Source: Paenibacillus aquistagni
Lineage (GTDB): Bacteria > Bacillota > Bacilli > Paenibacillales > Paenibacillaceae
Direction: 5' to 3'
DNA: 64,000 nucleotides
NCBI RefSeq assembly: GCF_900177815.1
Contig: NZ_FXAZ01000009.1
Coordinates: 90,703-154,702 of the forward strand
Shown piece after piece: positions 16,552 to 24,652 of this stretch. The number at the start of each line of letters is the position of its first letter. Position 1 is the stretch's first letter. The translations under genes and the position numbers were made by a program. The notes below the pieces were generated by a model. The model ran no database searches, was not told the origin of the DNA, and was given only the letters and a program-made list of their open reading frames with translations.

Positions 16552-16872
16552 TCACGAACTAAAAATTTGACTGAACCTTTTTTCCAAAAAGTCTGCCATC
16601 TTTGTAGCTTGGAAAGCCCAGTTTTGACCCTGAGCCTTTGGGTAAAAGACAAATCCCCCATTCTCACTGTCAAGAACAGCTCGAAACTTAGTGGGATATA
16701 GAATGTTTTCTTTAATCCAAACACTTTTTCTGTTGATTCGTTCTTCTAAGTCCTTCATGTTCCAATAAACGCCAGTAAGCTCATTCGCTTTTAAACCTTC
16801 ATACTCAACCTTATGAATCAACACCATGTCATCAGGAATGGGGATCGTTAGTTGAACATTTAGACTCTGCAT
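16552..16872 (-). CDS. DUF771 phage protein
   Basis: 106 residues. MKDLEERINRKSVWIKENIL, then VFYPKAQGQNWAFQATKMAD, matches the DUF771 family of small phage early proteins that typically lie right after the cro-like gene, as here. They look like excisionase-type winged helices, so DNA binding is plausible, but function is not established. Confidence 0.82.
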   Translation of the reverse strand: MQSLNVQLTIPIPDDMVLIHKVEYEGLKANELTGVYWNMKDLEERINRKSVWIKENILYPTKFRAVLDSENGGFVFYPKAQGQNWAFQATKMADFLEKRFSQIFSS

Positions 16873-16888
16873 GTTCGTACCTTCCCTT

Positions 16889-17140
16889 TCACTTTTCCTT
16901 ATGTTTCATTTTCGAAACCTCAGGGCGTAAAAAATACTCATCTGCACTTATCTCAAATGTAGCGCAAATGATCCTTAATTCAGATACTGAAAAATCACCA
17001 CCTGTTCCGTTTAGATTTTGATTCAATGCAGATGTTGATTTATTCAATAATTTTGCTAATTCATTCTGTTTTACACCTGTTTCGTTTAAAAATGCCTTAA
17101 ACTTAGTGTATGGAGTATGTCGGCGTAAAATCTGTTTCAA
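16889..17140 (-). CDS. Cro-like HTH repressor
   Basis: 83 residues from TTG 17140, preceded by GGGGGTGAG; the open frame extends to 17317 across the operator region and is rejected. The helix-turn-helix is FLNETGVKQNELAKLLNKST followed by NQNLNG, of the XRE type. First gene leftward of the lysogeny switch, so a Cro-like role is inferred. The promoter is 17181-17209 on the minus strand. Confidence 0.78.
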   Translation of the reverse strand: MKQILRRHTPYTKFKAFLNETGVKQNELAKLLNKSTSALNQNLNGTGGDFSVSELRIICATFEISADEYFLRPEVSKMKHKEK

Positions 17141-17154
17141 ATTCTCACCCCCTT

Positions 17155-17255
17155 GGTTTCGAATATGAAACCTTGGTTCAAGAATAACCCTGTGTGGTTT
17201 CAAAGTCAATAACTTTTTTAGCGTTCTTCTAAATAAATGTTGCGTTTTTGAAACC
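17155..17255. promoter_or_regulatory. Lysogeny-switch operators (three sites)
   Basis: A perfect 18-base palindrome GGTTTCGAATATGAAACC lies at 17155-17172. Weaker relatives are at 17196-17213 (left half GGTTTC exact) and 17238-17255 (right half GAAACC exact). They are spaced 41 and 42 bases apart and overlap both divergent promoters. This is the expected arrangement for CI/Cro binding. Confidence 0.7.
17181..17209 (-). promoter_or_regulatory. Leftward early promoter (cro side)
   Basis: Minus strand TTGACT, 17-base spacer, TATTCT. The spacer contains an operator half-site (17196-17201). Confidence 0.65.
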
Positions 17256-17268
17256 TCATGTGTAATAT
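17240..17268 (+). promoter_or_regulatory. Rightward repressor promoter
   Basis: TTGCGT, 17-base spacer, TAATAT. The spacer contains an operator half-site (17250-17255); leader of about 30 bases to the repressor start at 17305. Confidence 0.55.
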
Positions 17269-17304
17269 ACTGTTTAGATATATCTAAATTAAGGGAGATT
17301 AAAA

Positions 17305-17640
17305 ATGACATACTCAATAGGTAAAGTGATTAAAGAGTTGCGTATACAACAAGGTCTTTCTCAAGATGATTTGGCTGAAAAACTTAATTCTAGATTTGGA
17401 TCTTCAATAAATAAAGGCATGATTTCAAAGTGGGAAAATGGCTTAGGAGACCCTCGTTTGGAGACCGTACGTCATCTGTCGCTGTTGTTCAACGTTTCCT
17501 TAGATCATCTATTGGGCATTGAAAAGAAGGATGAAGAAACCAATACAATCGCGGCCCATTTTGAAGGCGAAGACTATAGCGAGGAAGAGATGCAGGAAAT
17601 ACTGGAATATGCGAAGTATTTAAAAACTAAGCGGAAATGA
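17305..17640 (+). CDS. CI-like HTH repressor
   Basis: 111 residues. The N-terminal XRE helix-turn-helix is LRIQQGLSQDDLAEKLNSRF followed by GMISKWENGLGDP. The C-terminus (EDYSEEEMQEILEYAKYLKT) is a short helical tail typical of small Gram-positive phage repressors that are cleaved by an ImmA partner rather than by RecA-linked self-cleavage. Start has AAGGGAG. The ImmA gene follows directly. Confidence 0.88.
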   Translation: MTYSIGKVIKELRIQQGLSQDDLAEKLNSRFGSSINKGMISKWENGLGDPRLETVRHLSLLFNVSLDHLLGIEKKDEETNTIAAHFEGEDYSEEEMQEILEYAKYLKTKRK

Positions 17641-17650
17641 GGATCGTCAC

Positions 17651-18118
17651 TTGCTCGACAAACTCCTAGATGATGCGGAATTATGTGGTATTCAAATTAG
17701 GGAACACAATTTCAAATCCTTAAGGTTAAAAGGACTGTACACAGATAGTGTCATTACCCTTAATAAAGCAGCTATTTCCACTACGGCAGAATTGACATGT
17801 GTACTTGCCGAAGAGTTAGGTCATCATTTTAAATCCGCGGGGAACATACTTGACCAAAAAGACATTAGCAATCGAAAACAAGAGTTACGCGGTAGGGAAT
17901 GGGGATACGGCTATTTGATTCCTTTAGAATCTTTCATTAACGCACACAAATACGGCGTGAGGAATAGGTATGAATTGGCTGAGTACCTTAATGTAACTGA
18001 GGAATACCTTGATGAAGCAATAAAGAGGTATGAAGAGAAGTATGGTCTATATGTTCCTGTCGGAAAATATACCGTTTGTTTTTCACCCTTTGGTGTAATT
18101 GAATTATTTGACCTTTAA
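17651..18118 (+). CDS. ImmA/IrrE-type metallopeptidase
   Basis: 155 residues, starting at TTG 17651 with GAGGAT upstream. The zinc motif reads VLAEELGHHFKS; in small phage members the first His of HExxH is often replaced as here. A conserved REWGYGYLIPLE segment follows. These proteins inactivate the cognate CI-like repressor and induce the prophage, as ImmA does for ImmR in ICEBs1. Ten bases separate it from the repressor gene, indicating an operon. Confidence 0.85.
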   Translation: MLDKLLDDAELCGIQIREHNFKSLRLKGLYTDSVITLNKAAISTTAELTCVLAEELGHHFKSAGNILDQKDISNRKQELRGREWGYGYLIPLESFINAHKYGVRNRYELAEYLNVTEEYLDEAIKRYEEKYGLYVPVGKYTVCFSPFGVIELFDL

Positions 18119-18201
18119 TAAACCTTTACGCTTTCCAGCCGAAAGGCTGTTTAACATACATAATAACCGAACATACGTTCTGTAGAAGGGAGTGAATTAC
18201 A

Positions 18202-19311
18202 ATGGCTAGCTTCACGAAAGTGGGGAAATCATGGCAGTACTCTGTCAGTCAGATGGTAAATGGTAAATACTCACCGATTCGAAAAAGCGGGTTTAAGACA
18301 AAAAAGGAAGCTCAAATAGCTGCTGCTGAAGTTGAGGCAGATTTAAGAAAAGGCTTAGTACCTCAACAAAAACCAATACCCTTCCCTGACTATTTCAAGG
18401 ATTGGCTAGAGCTATACAAAAAGAAGGGTGTGGTGAACAACACCTATGAACGTTACCTAAATACATTACAGACACTTCAAGAATATTTCCTTGCTACTCC
18501 TCTTCAAAGCATCACCAAACGGCAGTATCAGGCTTTTTTGAACAGATACGGCGAAACTAGAGCTAAGGACACCACAAGGAAACTCAACACTCACATAAGA
18601 GCTTGCATTAGAGACGCTGTCGATGAAGGAATCATCAGAGTTGATTTTACACGTGGGGTTATTTTGACTGGTGGTACTGCTTCGAAGAAGCCTGAAGAAA
18701 AGCACTTAAGCTACTTTGAGAGCAAGCGTTTATTAGGGGAACTGAACAAGAACCTCAATACATTAACCAAACATCTCATATTGTTAGCGTTAGTATCTGG
18801 ACTTCGTTTTGGTGAATTAGTCGGACTCACAAAAGAGGATTTTAACTTTAAGACGAATGAACTAAGAATCAATAAGACATGGGGCTACACCAAAAAGATG
18901 CATACAGGGTTCGGACCGACAAAGAACCCACAGTCCAATAGAGTAATTAAGATTGATGCAAAAACCATGAAGATATTTAAGGAACTGTTCACTACGTTGC
19001 CAGATACACCATACGGATTAGTTTTCTATAGTCCTCAGTCAAAATACATGGTAATCAGTAACGGTGCAGTCAACAAAGAATTAAAAAGTATATTAACTAA
19101 AAGCAAAATCGAGCCTATCAGCATCCACGGTTTAAGACACACACACGCAAGTGTGCTATTATACAAGAAGGTATCGATTTATTATGTATCCGAAAGATTA
19201 GGACATGAAGGCATTGAAACAACACTCAGCTATTACGCTCACATAGTTAAAGAGTTACGCGAACAAGATGTGAAGAGTACTATCAAAATTTTTGGCTCAA
19301 TGGTTGGGTAA
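18202..19311 (+). CDS. Phage integrase, tyrosine recombinase
   Basis: 369 residues with the full three-domain layout: N-terminal arm-binding domain (SFTKVGKSWQYSVSQMVNGK), SAM-like core-binding domain about 60-155, and catalytic domain with ALVSGLRFGELVGL (Arg), HGLRHTHASVLL (HxxR), RLGHEGIETTLSYYAHI (His and Tyr nucleophile). It integrates and excises the prophage. Start has AAGGGAGTG. The attachment site should lie just downstream, where short repeats are present. Confidence 0.95.
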   Translation: MASFTKVGKSWQYSVSQMVNGKYSPIRKSGFKTKKEAQIAAAEVEADLRKGLVPQQKPIPFPDYFKDWLELYKKKGVVNNTYERYLNTLQTLQEYFLATPLQSITKRQYQAFLNRYGETRAKDTTRKLNTHIRACIRDAVDEGIIRVDFTRGVILTGGTASKKPEEKHLSYFESKRLLGELNKNLNTLTKHLILLALVSGLRFGELVGLTKEDFNFKTNELRINKTWGYTKKMHTGFGPTKNPQSNRVIKIDAKTMKIFKELFTTLPDTPYGLVFYSPQSKYMVISNGAVNKELKSILTKSKIEPISIHGLRHTHASVLLYKKVSIYYVSERLGHEGIETTLSYYAHIVKELREQDVKSTIKIFGSMVG

Positions 19312-19444
19312 TCTACTAGGCCATTCTACAAAAATTCTACAACTGAAAAACAGTAATTGTTGATATATAAGGGTCTGTTAGCTTTTTTCAACGTCCTCCT
19401 GGGACGCCATTAGAATTAATTTGACAGACTTCGATTGCTGATAC

Positions 19445-19485
19445 AACGCCGTGAATTCCTTTACATAAGGATTCAGGGCGTTTTT
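19445..19485 (+). terminator. Terminator downstream of integrase
   Basis: AACGCC.TGAATTCCTT / AAGGATTCA.GGCGTT stem with loop TACA, then TTTTTAGT. It is 134 bases after the integrase stop. Confidence 0.7.
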
Positions 19486-19703
19486 AGTATTTACACATTC
19501 CTTATTAAGGATGAAACAGAACAAAAAAGTAGATTCTTTCTACAAAAAATCTACAACTGTTATCCCCTAGAAAGCAGTCTTTTATGTGCTGCATATTATA
19601 GTTTATAACGGTTATGTATATAGGAAGCTTTATTATATCAATCTACAACAATCAGCCAAGCCAAAAAAGCCGCGAGAATAAATCAGCGACTTCAAGATCA
19701 TTA

Positions 19704-19735
19704 GCGAGGCGTGATTAAACACGCCTCGCTTTTAT
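19704..19735 (+). terminator. Strong rightward terminator at prophage/host junction
   Basis: Perfect ten-base stem GCGAGGCGTG / CACGCCTCGC, loop ATTAAA, followed by TTTTATA. Oriented for rightward transcripts, so it insulates the leftward GH112 gene from the integrase side. Confidence 0.78.
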
Positions 19736-19844
19736 AATCATCACAACCAAACTACGATTCAAGCTATAATCACGTTGTTGCTCCTGACGATCTTCCGCAA
19801 GCATCAATTCCATCATAATAGTGTCGGGCTTATCTGGTCATTGC

Positions 19845-22010
19845 TTATATATCAAACCATCGCAATTCGCCGCCCTTAAGCTCCAGTTCGAATTGCTTGC
19901 CATTCGCGTATACAGTCGTACTGCGCGGCTCTGCCGTGTTATTGACAACGCAATACGTACCTGTATCCGGATACGCATGAATTTCCGTATGGGCATCCGA
20001 ACTAAACCAATTGTGCAATTCGTGATCCTTGCTGCACGACCATAATATCGCACGGTGCAGCAGACGGGCGTTCTCGGCACTATACGGTAGTCCACCGATA
20101 TAGACAGATCGACCTCCGTAGTAGTTATGGACTGCAAGCTGCACTTCTTTGTCCTTACAAGCTATAATATCAGCGCTAGTTGCGTATACATTTTTCTTAC
20201 CTTCCCCAAAATGAATGTCTCCATCCATATCGGCAGTAATAAAGTGTGCCGGCTTTACATCCCAATTGTATTTATCGTAGCCTAGGGTATAACCACGCTC
20301 TAATTCTACGCCTAGAGCATCGCCTAGCTGGAAGAAACGGCCTTGATGCTGAGCAGCAGAAGGTTCGCCTACACCGATAAAGCCGCCACCACGAGCAATA
20401 AATGCACGGATATGCTCGACAATAAACGGATCTGTCCAGTTATCGCCACCACCATGAGCCGTTCCAGCATCACCGACGTTAATAATGACATCGATATCAT
20501 TTAGCAGCTGCGGCTGCTCACGAATGTCATCAAAGCTAATAAACGATACATCAAAAGGAGCACCGCTCAAAATTTCTATAATCCCCGCGTAGCTGTAGTT
20601 TTGCTTCTGGTACAGCGCATGATGCACCATATGGCAGCCCCAAGAACGCATTTTCCCCCAGCAATTCAGAACAGCAACTTTCGCTAAGCACTGAGGCTTT
20701 GTGCGCGCCTTCTCATATAAATCACGAAATTCATCCGCTACTTGTGTAACATAATCAACAAAGTCAGGGAAATCCAGCGCCAGCTTCAAGTAGCCTCCAT
20801 AGCCAATGCGATCTACTGGCTTACGCAAGATTGCGCGTCTAGCTGTTAACCAGTTCTCTTGAGCTTCAGCCGTTGGATTGCCGCCAGGATGGAACGTATC
20901 AGGGAAGAAGTATGGCAAGAAGCGCCCTTCTGTATATTTCACCCCAGGAATGTCGCTAATTAAGCGCAATGTTGAACCATTGCCGACACTGCCGACGACC
21001 GCATCTAACCCGATGGTTTTAAACTCATCCATATAAGGCTCTGTGCCAATGAAATGGTCACCTAAGAACATCATCGCTTCGCGGCCTTCTTCATGGGTAA
21101 TATCAACGAGCTCTTTAGCGAGCTGTGCCACCTCGCGCCGTTGGAAGGCCATAAAGTCCAAGTACTCCTTGGACGGAATCCGATACTGGTTGTTGTAGTA
21201 GCCTTCGTCTATAATATATTCCGGACGGAATTTATAACCCACCTCACGCTCGAACTGTTCGAGAATATAAGGGCTGACGCTCGCAGAATAGCCATACCAA
21301 TCCACATATTTCTCCCGACGCAGCTCATCGAATATGAGCGTGAACTGATGGAAGAACGTGGTGAAGCGTACTACATTAACATAAGGCTTGTCCCGCAGAA
21401 ATTCACGCAATCTGCCTTTCGAGTATTCCCGTGTCTTAGGCTGACGTACATCAAACGTTATTTGCCGTTCAAAATCCTTCCAATCGTTAACGACGGCATT
21501 GTACATATGAACGGGATCCCAAATTAGATAGGTTAAGAAGCTCACGCTGTACTCATGGTACGGTATCGTGTTACTTATAATTACGCAGCCGCTAGCCTCA
21601 TCATAGCGCCAGCGATTCGTTGGTACGACCTCGCCAGTGGTACGATCGATGACTTCCCACCAGCGGTAAATATCATCGTGGCTGTTGACCTGTAATAGGT
21701 CTTCGCTAATCCCTTCCAATAACCGAATGGACAGTTCTGCATCTACAGCTGCAACAAATCGAGTTGTAATATAGCATTGCTGTACTTCGTCAGGGTTTGC
21801 TTTTGCCCAATTGTTGTCTTTGCGGGTTGTATAGTAAGTCGCATATACTTTCGCTCCACATTCAGCTAACTCTTGCGGAAAAGTCGTGCCGTCTGCATCG
21901 CGCACAGCATCTGCGCCCCATAGCTCCATCGTTTTCAGCGTTTCTCCTACGACATCAAGGTCGGTTGGAATGGTGAGTCGCCCTCTACCTTGCTTGTTCT
22001 GCTCGATCAT
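19845..22010 (-). CDS. GH112 beta-galactoside phosphorylase
   Basis: 721 residues, normal for family GH112. The family signature GRGRLTIPTDLDVVGETLKT with WGADAVRDADGT opens the protein, and the TIM barrel, a trimerisation-like domain and a C-terminal beta domain follow. GH112 enzymes phosphorolyse Gal-beta-1,3-HexNAc or Gal-beta-1,4-L-rhamnose, giving galactose-1-phosphate. I cannot tell these specificities apart from sequence alone. No signal peptide, so it acts in the cytosol on an imported disaccharide. It has its own promoter with the shared tandem box (22049-22114). Confidence 0.92.
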   Translation of the reverse strand: MIEQNKQGRGRLTIPTDLDVVGETLKTMELWGADAVRDADGTTFPQELAECGAKVYATYYTTRKDNNWAKANPDEVQQCYITTRFVAAVDAELSIRLLEGISEDLLQVNSHDDIYRWWEVIDRTTGEVVPTNRWRYDEASGCVIISNTIPYHEYSVSFLTYLIWDPVHMYNAVVNDWKDFERQITFDVRQPKTREYSKGRLREFLRDKPYVNVVRFTTFFHQFTLIFDELRREKYVDWYGYSASVSPYILEQFEREVGYKFRPEYIIDEGYYNNQYRIPSKEYLDFMAFQRREVAQLAKELVDITHEEGREAMMFLGDHFIGTEPYMDEFKTIGLDAVVGSVGNGSTLRLISDIPGVKYTEGRFLPYFFPDTFHPGGNPTAEAQENWLTARRAILRKPVDRIGYGGYLKLALDFPDFVDYVTQVADEFRDLYEKARTKPQCLAKVAVLNCWGKMRSWGCHMVHHALYQKQNYSYAGIIEILSGAPFDVSFISFDDIREQPQLLNDIDVIINVGDAGTAHGGGDNWTDPFIVEHIRAFIARGGGFIGVGEPSAAQHQGRFFQLGDALGVELERGYTLGYDKYNWDVKPAHFITADMDGDIHFGEGKKNVYATSADIIACKDKEVQLAVHNYYGGRSVYIGGLPYSAENARLLHRAILWSCSKDHELHNWFSSDAHTEIHAYPDTGTYCVVNNTAEPRSTTVYANGKQFELELKGGELRWFDI

Positions 22011-22048
22011 TTGAACATGCTCCTTCCAAATAACTGATTGTTGATTTC

Positions 22049-22114
22049 ATCATACTCAGCAGGCAAGAGAGAGCCTAGGACGGATTATGACCTTCCACAG
22101 GGAAAATTTTGACC
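22049..22114 (-). promoter_or_regulatory. Regulon promoter of GH112 gene (tandem box)
   Basis: Minus strand: box 1 GGTCAAAAT (22106-22114), box 2 GGTCATAAT (22084-22092, 22 bases on), -10 TATGAT (22049-22054, 38 bases after box 2). The downstream TATGATGAAATCAACAA is nearly identical to the ABC permease promoter. Confidence 0.75.
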
Positions 22115-22121
22115 TTAGTAC

Positions 22122-22172
22122 GAAAAAAGATATAGAATGCCACTACAGCGAGCAGGGCATCCTATATCTTTT
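22122..22172 (-). terminator. Terminator after the carbohydrate-binding protein gene
   Basis: Minus strand AAAGATATAG.ATGCC / GGCAT.CTATATC followed by TTTTTTC. It separates the regulator operon from the GH112 promoter that begins eight bases later. Confidence 0.8.
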
Positions 22173-22210
22173 ATAAATGTCGCTTTTGCATCAAGCTGCA
22201 AACTATGCGC

Positions 22211-23014
22211 TCACTTTACTTCAGAGCCATACACTTCAATTTGCGTTAGCGCAGGGAACGGCGACGGGTCAGCGGACTTGATTAAGTTTTTTAATGTCAG
22301 CGATTCTACCTGACGCGGCTTAAGCTTAATGACCTGCTTTGCATTCGTCTTCGTGAGCTGAATCGTCTCACAACCCCCATTGGAGAAGCAGACGGTTGCT
22401 TGCTCCCAATAATTATCGTGAGGGAAGTCTGCTCGCAGCGTAAGAGCGATGGCGTCAATTGCTACCGTACGGCCAAATTGCACGCTCATCTCAGCGTCAT
22501 CTTGTTGGTTAATGCCCCACGACTCAAATGGCCACGCCCCGTGACCTGCATTAAAACAATTGCCATCAATGGCATTGCGTGCGGCAAACACGGACTCGCC
22601 GCGTGTTTCCACATTCGCGATCGCATGCGGATAACAACTGTCATTCTCATGTTGGTCGAACGGATTAAGGGCTACATTTTTGTAACTGGAGATTTCCGCT
22701 GCAGTCGCTAGTCGCACGCTAAGCGCATGGATGTCGCCGCTGTATGATTTCGGATTATAGGAAATTTTCTTCTCTCCAAATGGAATCGTAAGCCGATAGC
22801 TGGTTGTCGCTAAATAGACGAACGTTTCCGGCATCGTATCGTCAAGCTGCAGCATCAAATATTGGCGGGGATGCTCACTCTTGACAACAATTTGGTCACC
22901 CTCTTGATAGGCCTGACGATAGACAAGCTGGGCTTGCCCCTGATCAGCAGCGGCTGCCAATACAGCATGATTCGCATCGTGAATTTCAATTGTAAGCTGA
23001 GTTAATGATGTCAT
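22211..23014 (-). CDS. Discoidin-like carbohydrate-binding protein, cytosolic
   Basis: 267 residues without signal peptide. The N-terminal 110 residues are a beta domain not recognised. The C-terminal 150 residues (NAIDGNCFNAGHGAWPFESW, ALTLRADFPHDNYWEQATVC, ending LTQIEVYGSEV) follow the F5/8 type C (discoidin) fold used by many carbohydrate-binding modules. It lies 36 bases after the response regulator gene. A cytosolic, free-standing binding module in a sugar locus is unusual; a sensor, chaperone or uncharacterised hydrolase role are all possible. Confidence 0.65.
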   Translation of the reverse strand: MTSLTQLTIEIHDANHAVLAAAADQGQAQLVYRQAYQEGDQIVVKSEHPRQYLMLQLDDTMPETFVYLATTSYRLTIPFGEKKISYNPKSYSGDIHALSVRLATAAEISSYKNVALNPFDQHENDSCYPHAIANVETRGESVFAARNAIDGNCFNAGHGAWPFESWGINQQDDAEMSVQFGRTVAIDAIALTLRADFPHDNYWEQATVCFSNGGCETIQLTKTNAKQVIKLKPRQVESLTLKNLIKSADPSPFPALTQIEVYGSEVK

Positions 23015-23050
23015 CTATTATCATCTCTTTCCTCTTTTTTGGTAAATGAA

Positions 23051-24652
23051 TTACGAGTATTTATTCTTGTATTCACTTGGTGTTACGCCCATGTATTTCT
23101 TGAATACTTTAGAGAAATAGGTACGGTCTGAGTAGCCTAGTGCCAATGCGATCTGCTCTAGGGTCTGTCCTGATGTTTTCAGCTTCTGCGAAGCAATGTT
23201 GACTTTATACTGATGCACATAATCTGTGAAATTACTGCCCGTCATACGTTTAAAATAGCGAGAGAAGTAACTAGGATTCAAATACAAATAGTTCGCAATA
23301 TCAATGGATGTCACACTATCTGCTAAATGCTGCTCGATAAAACATTGGATTTGCTGCAGCTTTGGTTCATTATTACCAGCTAATGAATCACGTCTTTGTT
23401 TATCCTGTTTACCGTTAAGCAAGGCTATTGCTGTCAACAGACGTTCAGCCAGCTTAAGCACATCAGCTAAAGTCCGTGCCTGCTCCATATAATCATAGAT
23501 CGCCTCGGCTTCATCGATTCGAATAGAAGCGGCAATTGCCAGTTCGCGCAAGCAAACTTGCAGCTCATGCATCAATACATGAGGCTCCACTGGTCTCTCT
23601 CGGAAGCTGCGCTCCATATTCGCTAGAACATGCTGAATGCCATCCACATCATGTCTATCTAGTGCCTGCCTTAATTCAAGCTTATAATGATCCAGCTCCC
23701 CTTCAAGCAAGGGCTGCCATGTTGGTCTCATCCCCTGCTGCCGGTCATCAATCACCATCGACTCCCCAACATAAAACTCATATTTATGGCGCAGCAAGGA
23801 GTGATAACACGCACTAAGCTGCTTAAGCTGCAGCTTATCTGTAATCGTAACGCTTACAACATTCAGCCTCATAAATTTAGCTACTCGCTCCTTCAAGGTG
23901 AGCAGATAGCTGTTAAAGTTCAACACATTATTATCAGCCAGATTAACGTTGTAGTTGTATACAATCACAAGGTGCTGCTCCCGTAAAAATGGCGTAATCC
24001 CTTCGTACGTTTTGGCCAGCTCTTCCGCAATATTGTGGATGGCATAGTAAATTAACGATAACGATTGCTGAAGGTAATGTTCATCGTAGCTCGCATACTG
24101 TACATGCACATGACTGAGCATGAACCAAGGATGATTCCAATTCACGCCTATGCTAGAAGCATATTTGAGCATCTCGTCCACATTTGTCTCATCAAGCACA
24201 CGCTGTATTAATCCTTGCTTGAATAGCTGTTGATTGTAGCTAGAAGGTTGAACACTAACCGAGGATGATTGCTGTTGCAGCAAGCGCAGCGACTTAAGCA
24301 AACTTTGCTGAAGCTGCTCTGGTGTTAACTGATCTTTTATTAAATAATCGTCAGCTTGAAGTTTAAGCGCCTGTGTCGCATAATTGAAATCTTCATGACA
24401 AGTTAAGAAGATGGCACGCAGTTCCGGTTTGATGCAAAGAAACTGTTTTACCAGCTCAATCCCATTCGTCTGCGGCAAGCCTATATCCGTTATGACGATG
24501 TCTGGAGCAGTCTGTTGAAACAAGTGAACGGCTTTTACGCTGGAATACGTAGCAGCTACAATTTTCAACTGCAATTGTTCCCAATCAATCATCTGCTGCA
24601 ATAATTTGAGCATAGGCACGTCATCATCAATAAGCATCACTTTGTATGTCAC
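23051..24652 (-). CDS. YesN-like AraC-type response regulator
   Basis: 533 residues. Receiver domain 1-125 with phospho-acceptor Asp56 in DIVITDIGLPQTNG; a middle region of about 300 residues; C-terminal AraC double helix-turn-helix (SIDIANYLYLNPSYFSRYFK, then LEQIALALGYSDRTYFSKVF). Overlaps the kinase gene by 26 bases. By position it should drive the seven promoters of this locus that share the GGTCAAAAT tandem box; AraC proteins bind such direct repeats about two helical turns apart. Confidence 0.93.
   Translation of the reverse strand: MTYKVMLIDDDVPMLKLLQQMIDWEQLQLKIVAATYSSVKAVHLFQQTAPDIVITDIGLPQTNGIELVKQFLCIKPELRAIFLTCHEDFNYATQALKLQADDYLIKDQLTPEQLQQSLLKSLRLLQQQSSSVSVQPSSYNQQLFKQGLIQRVLDETNVDEMLKYASSIGVNWNHPWFMLSHVHVQYASYDEHYLQQSLSLIYYAIHNIAEELAKTYEGITPFLREQHLVIVYNYNVNLADNNVLNFNSYLLTLKERVAKFMRLNVVSVTITDKLQLKQLSACYHSLLRHKYEFYVGESMVIDDRQQGMRPTWQPLLEGELDHYKLELRQALDRHDVDGIQHVLANMERSFRERPVEPHVLMHELQVCLRELAIAASIRIDEAEAIYDYMEQARTLADVLKLAERLLTAIALLNGKQDKQRRDSLAGNNEPKLQQIQCFIEQHLADSVTSIDIANYLYLNPSYFSRYFKRMTGSNFTDYVHQYKVNIASQKLKTSGQTLEQIALALGYSDRTYFSKVFKKYMGVTPSEYKNKYS

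Larger units (their letters stand above)
1..19700. mobile_element. Prophage, integrase-proximal part (left end outside window)
   Basis: Contiguous tailed-phage genes in canonical order: capsid start, protease, portal, terminase, late regulator, replication genes, lysogeny switch, integrase. All lytic genes read leftward and the lysogeny genes rightward from a switch at 17141-17304. HK97-type head genes, an HNH gene and a P27-like small terminase suggest cos packaging. The left boundary lies before base 1. The right boundary is inferred between the integrase end (19311) and the GH112 gene (ends 19845), where repeated arm-like sequences and terminators occur. The DNA is visibly more AT-rich than the sugar locus that follows. 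Confidence 0.93.
19312..19844. other. Prophage right end and junction, no gene
   Basis: No convincing gene. It holds two 22-base direct repeats with one mismatch (19324-19345 and 19538-19559, TTCTACAAAAA then TCTACAACTG), a partial third copy TCTACAAC near 19641, and two rightward terminators. The repeats look like integrase arm-type sites, so the attachment core is probably within or just after this stretch. No exact core can be named without the left end. Confidence 0.5.

Noticed and set aside
17141..17317. N-terminal extension of the cro-like gene
   Set aside because: It would read through the operators and both promoters; TTG 17140 has an ideal ribosome site.
19380..19430. tRNA or tmRNA end at the prophage junction
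   Set aside because: The GACGCCA end resembles an acceptor, but no cloverleaf can be drawn from the preceding bases.
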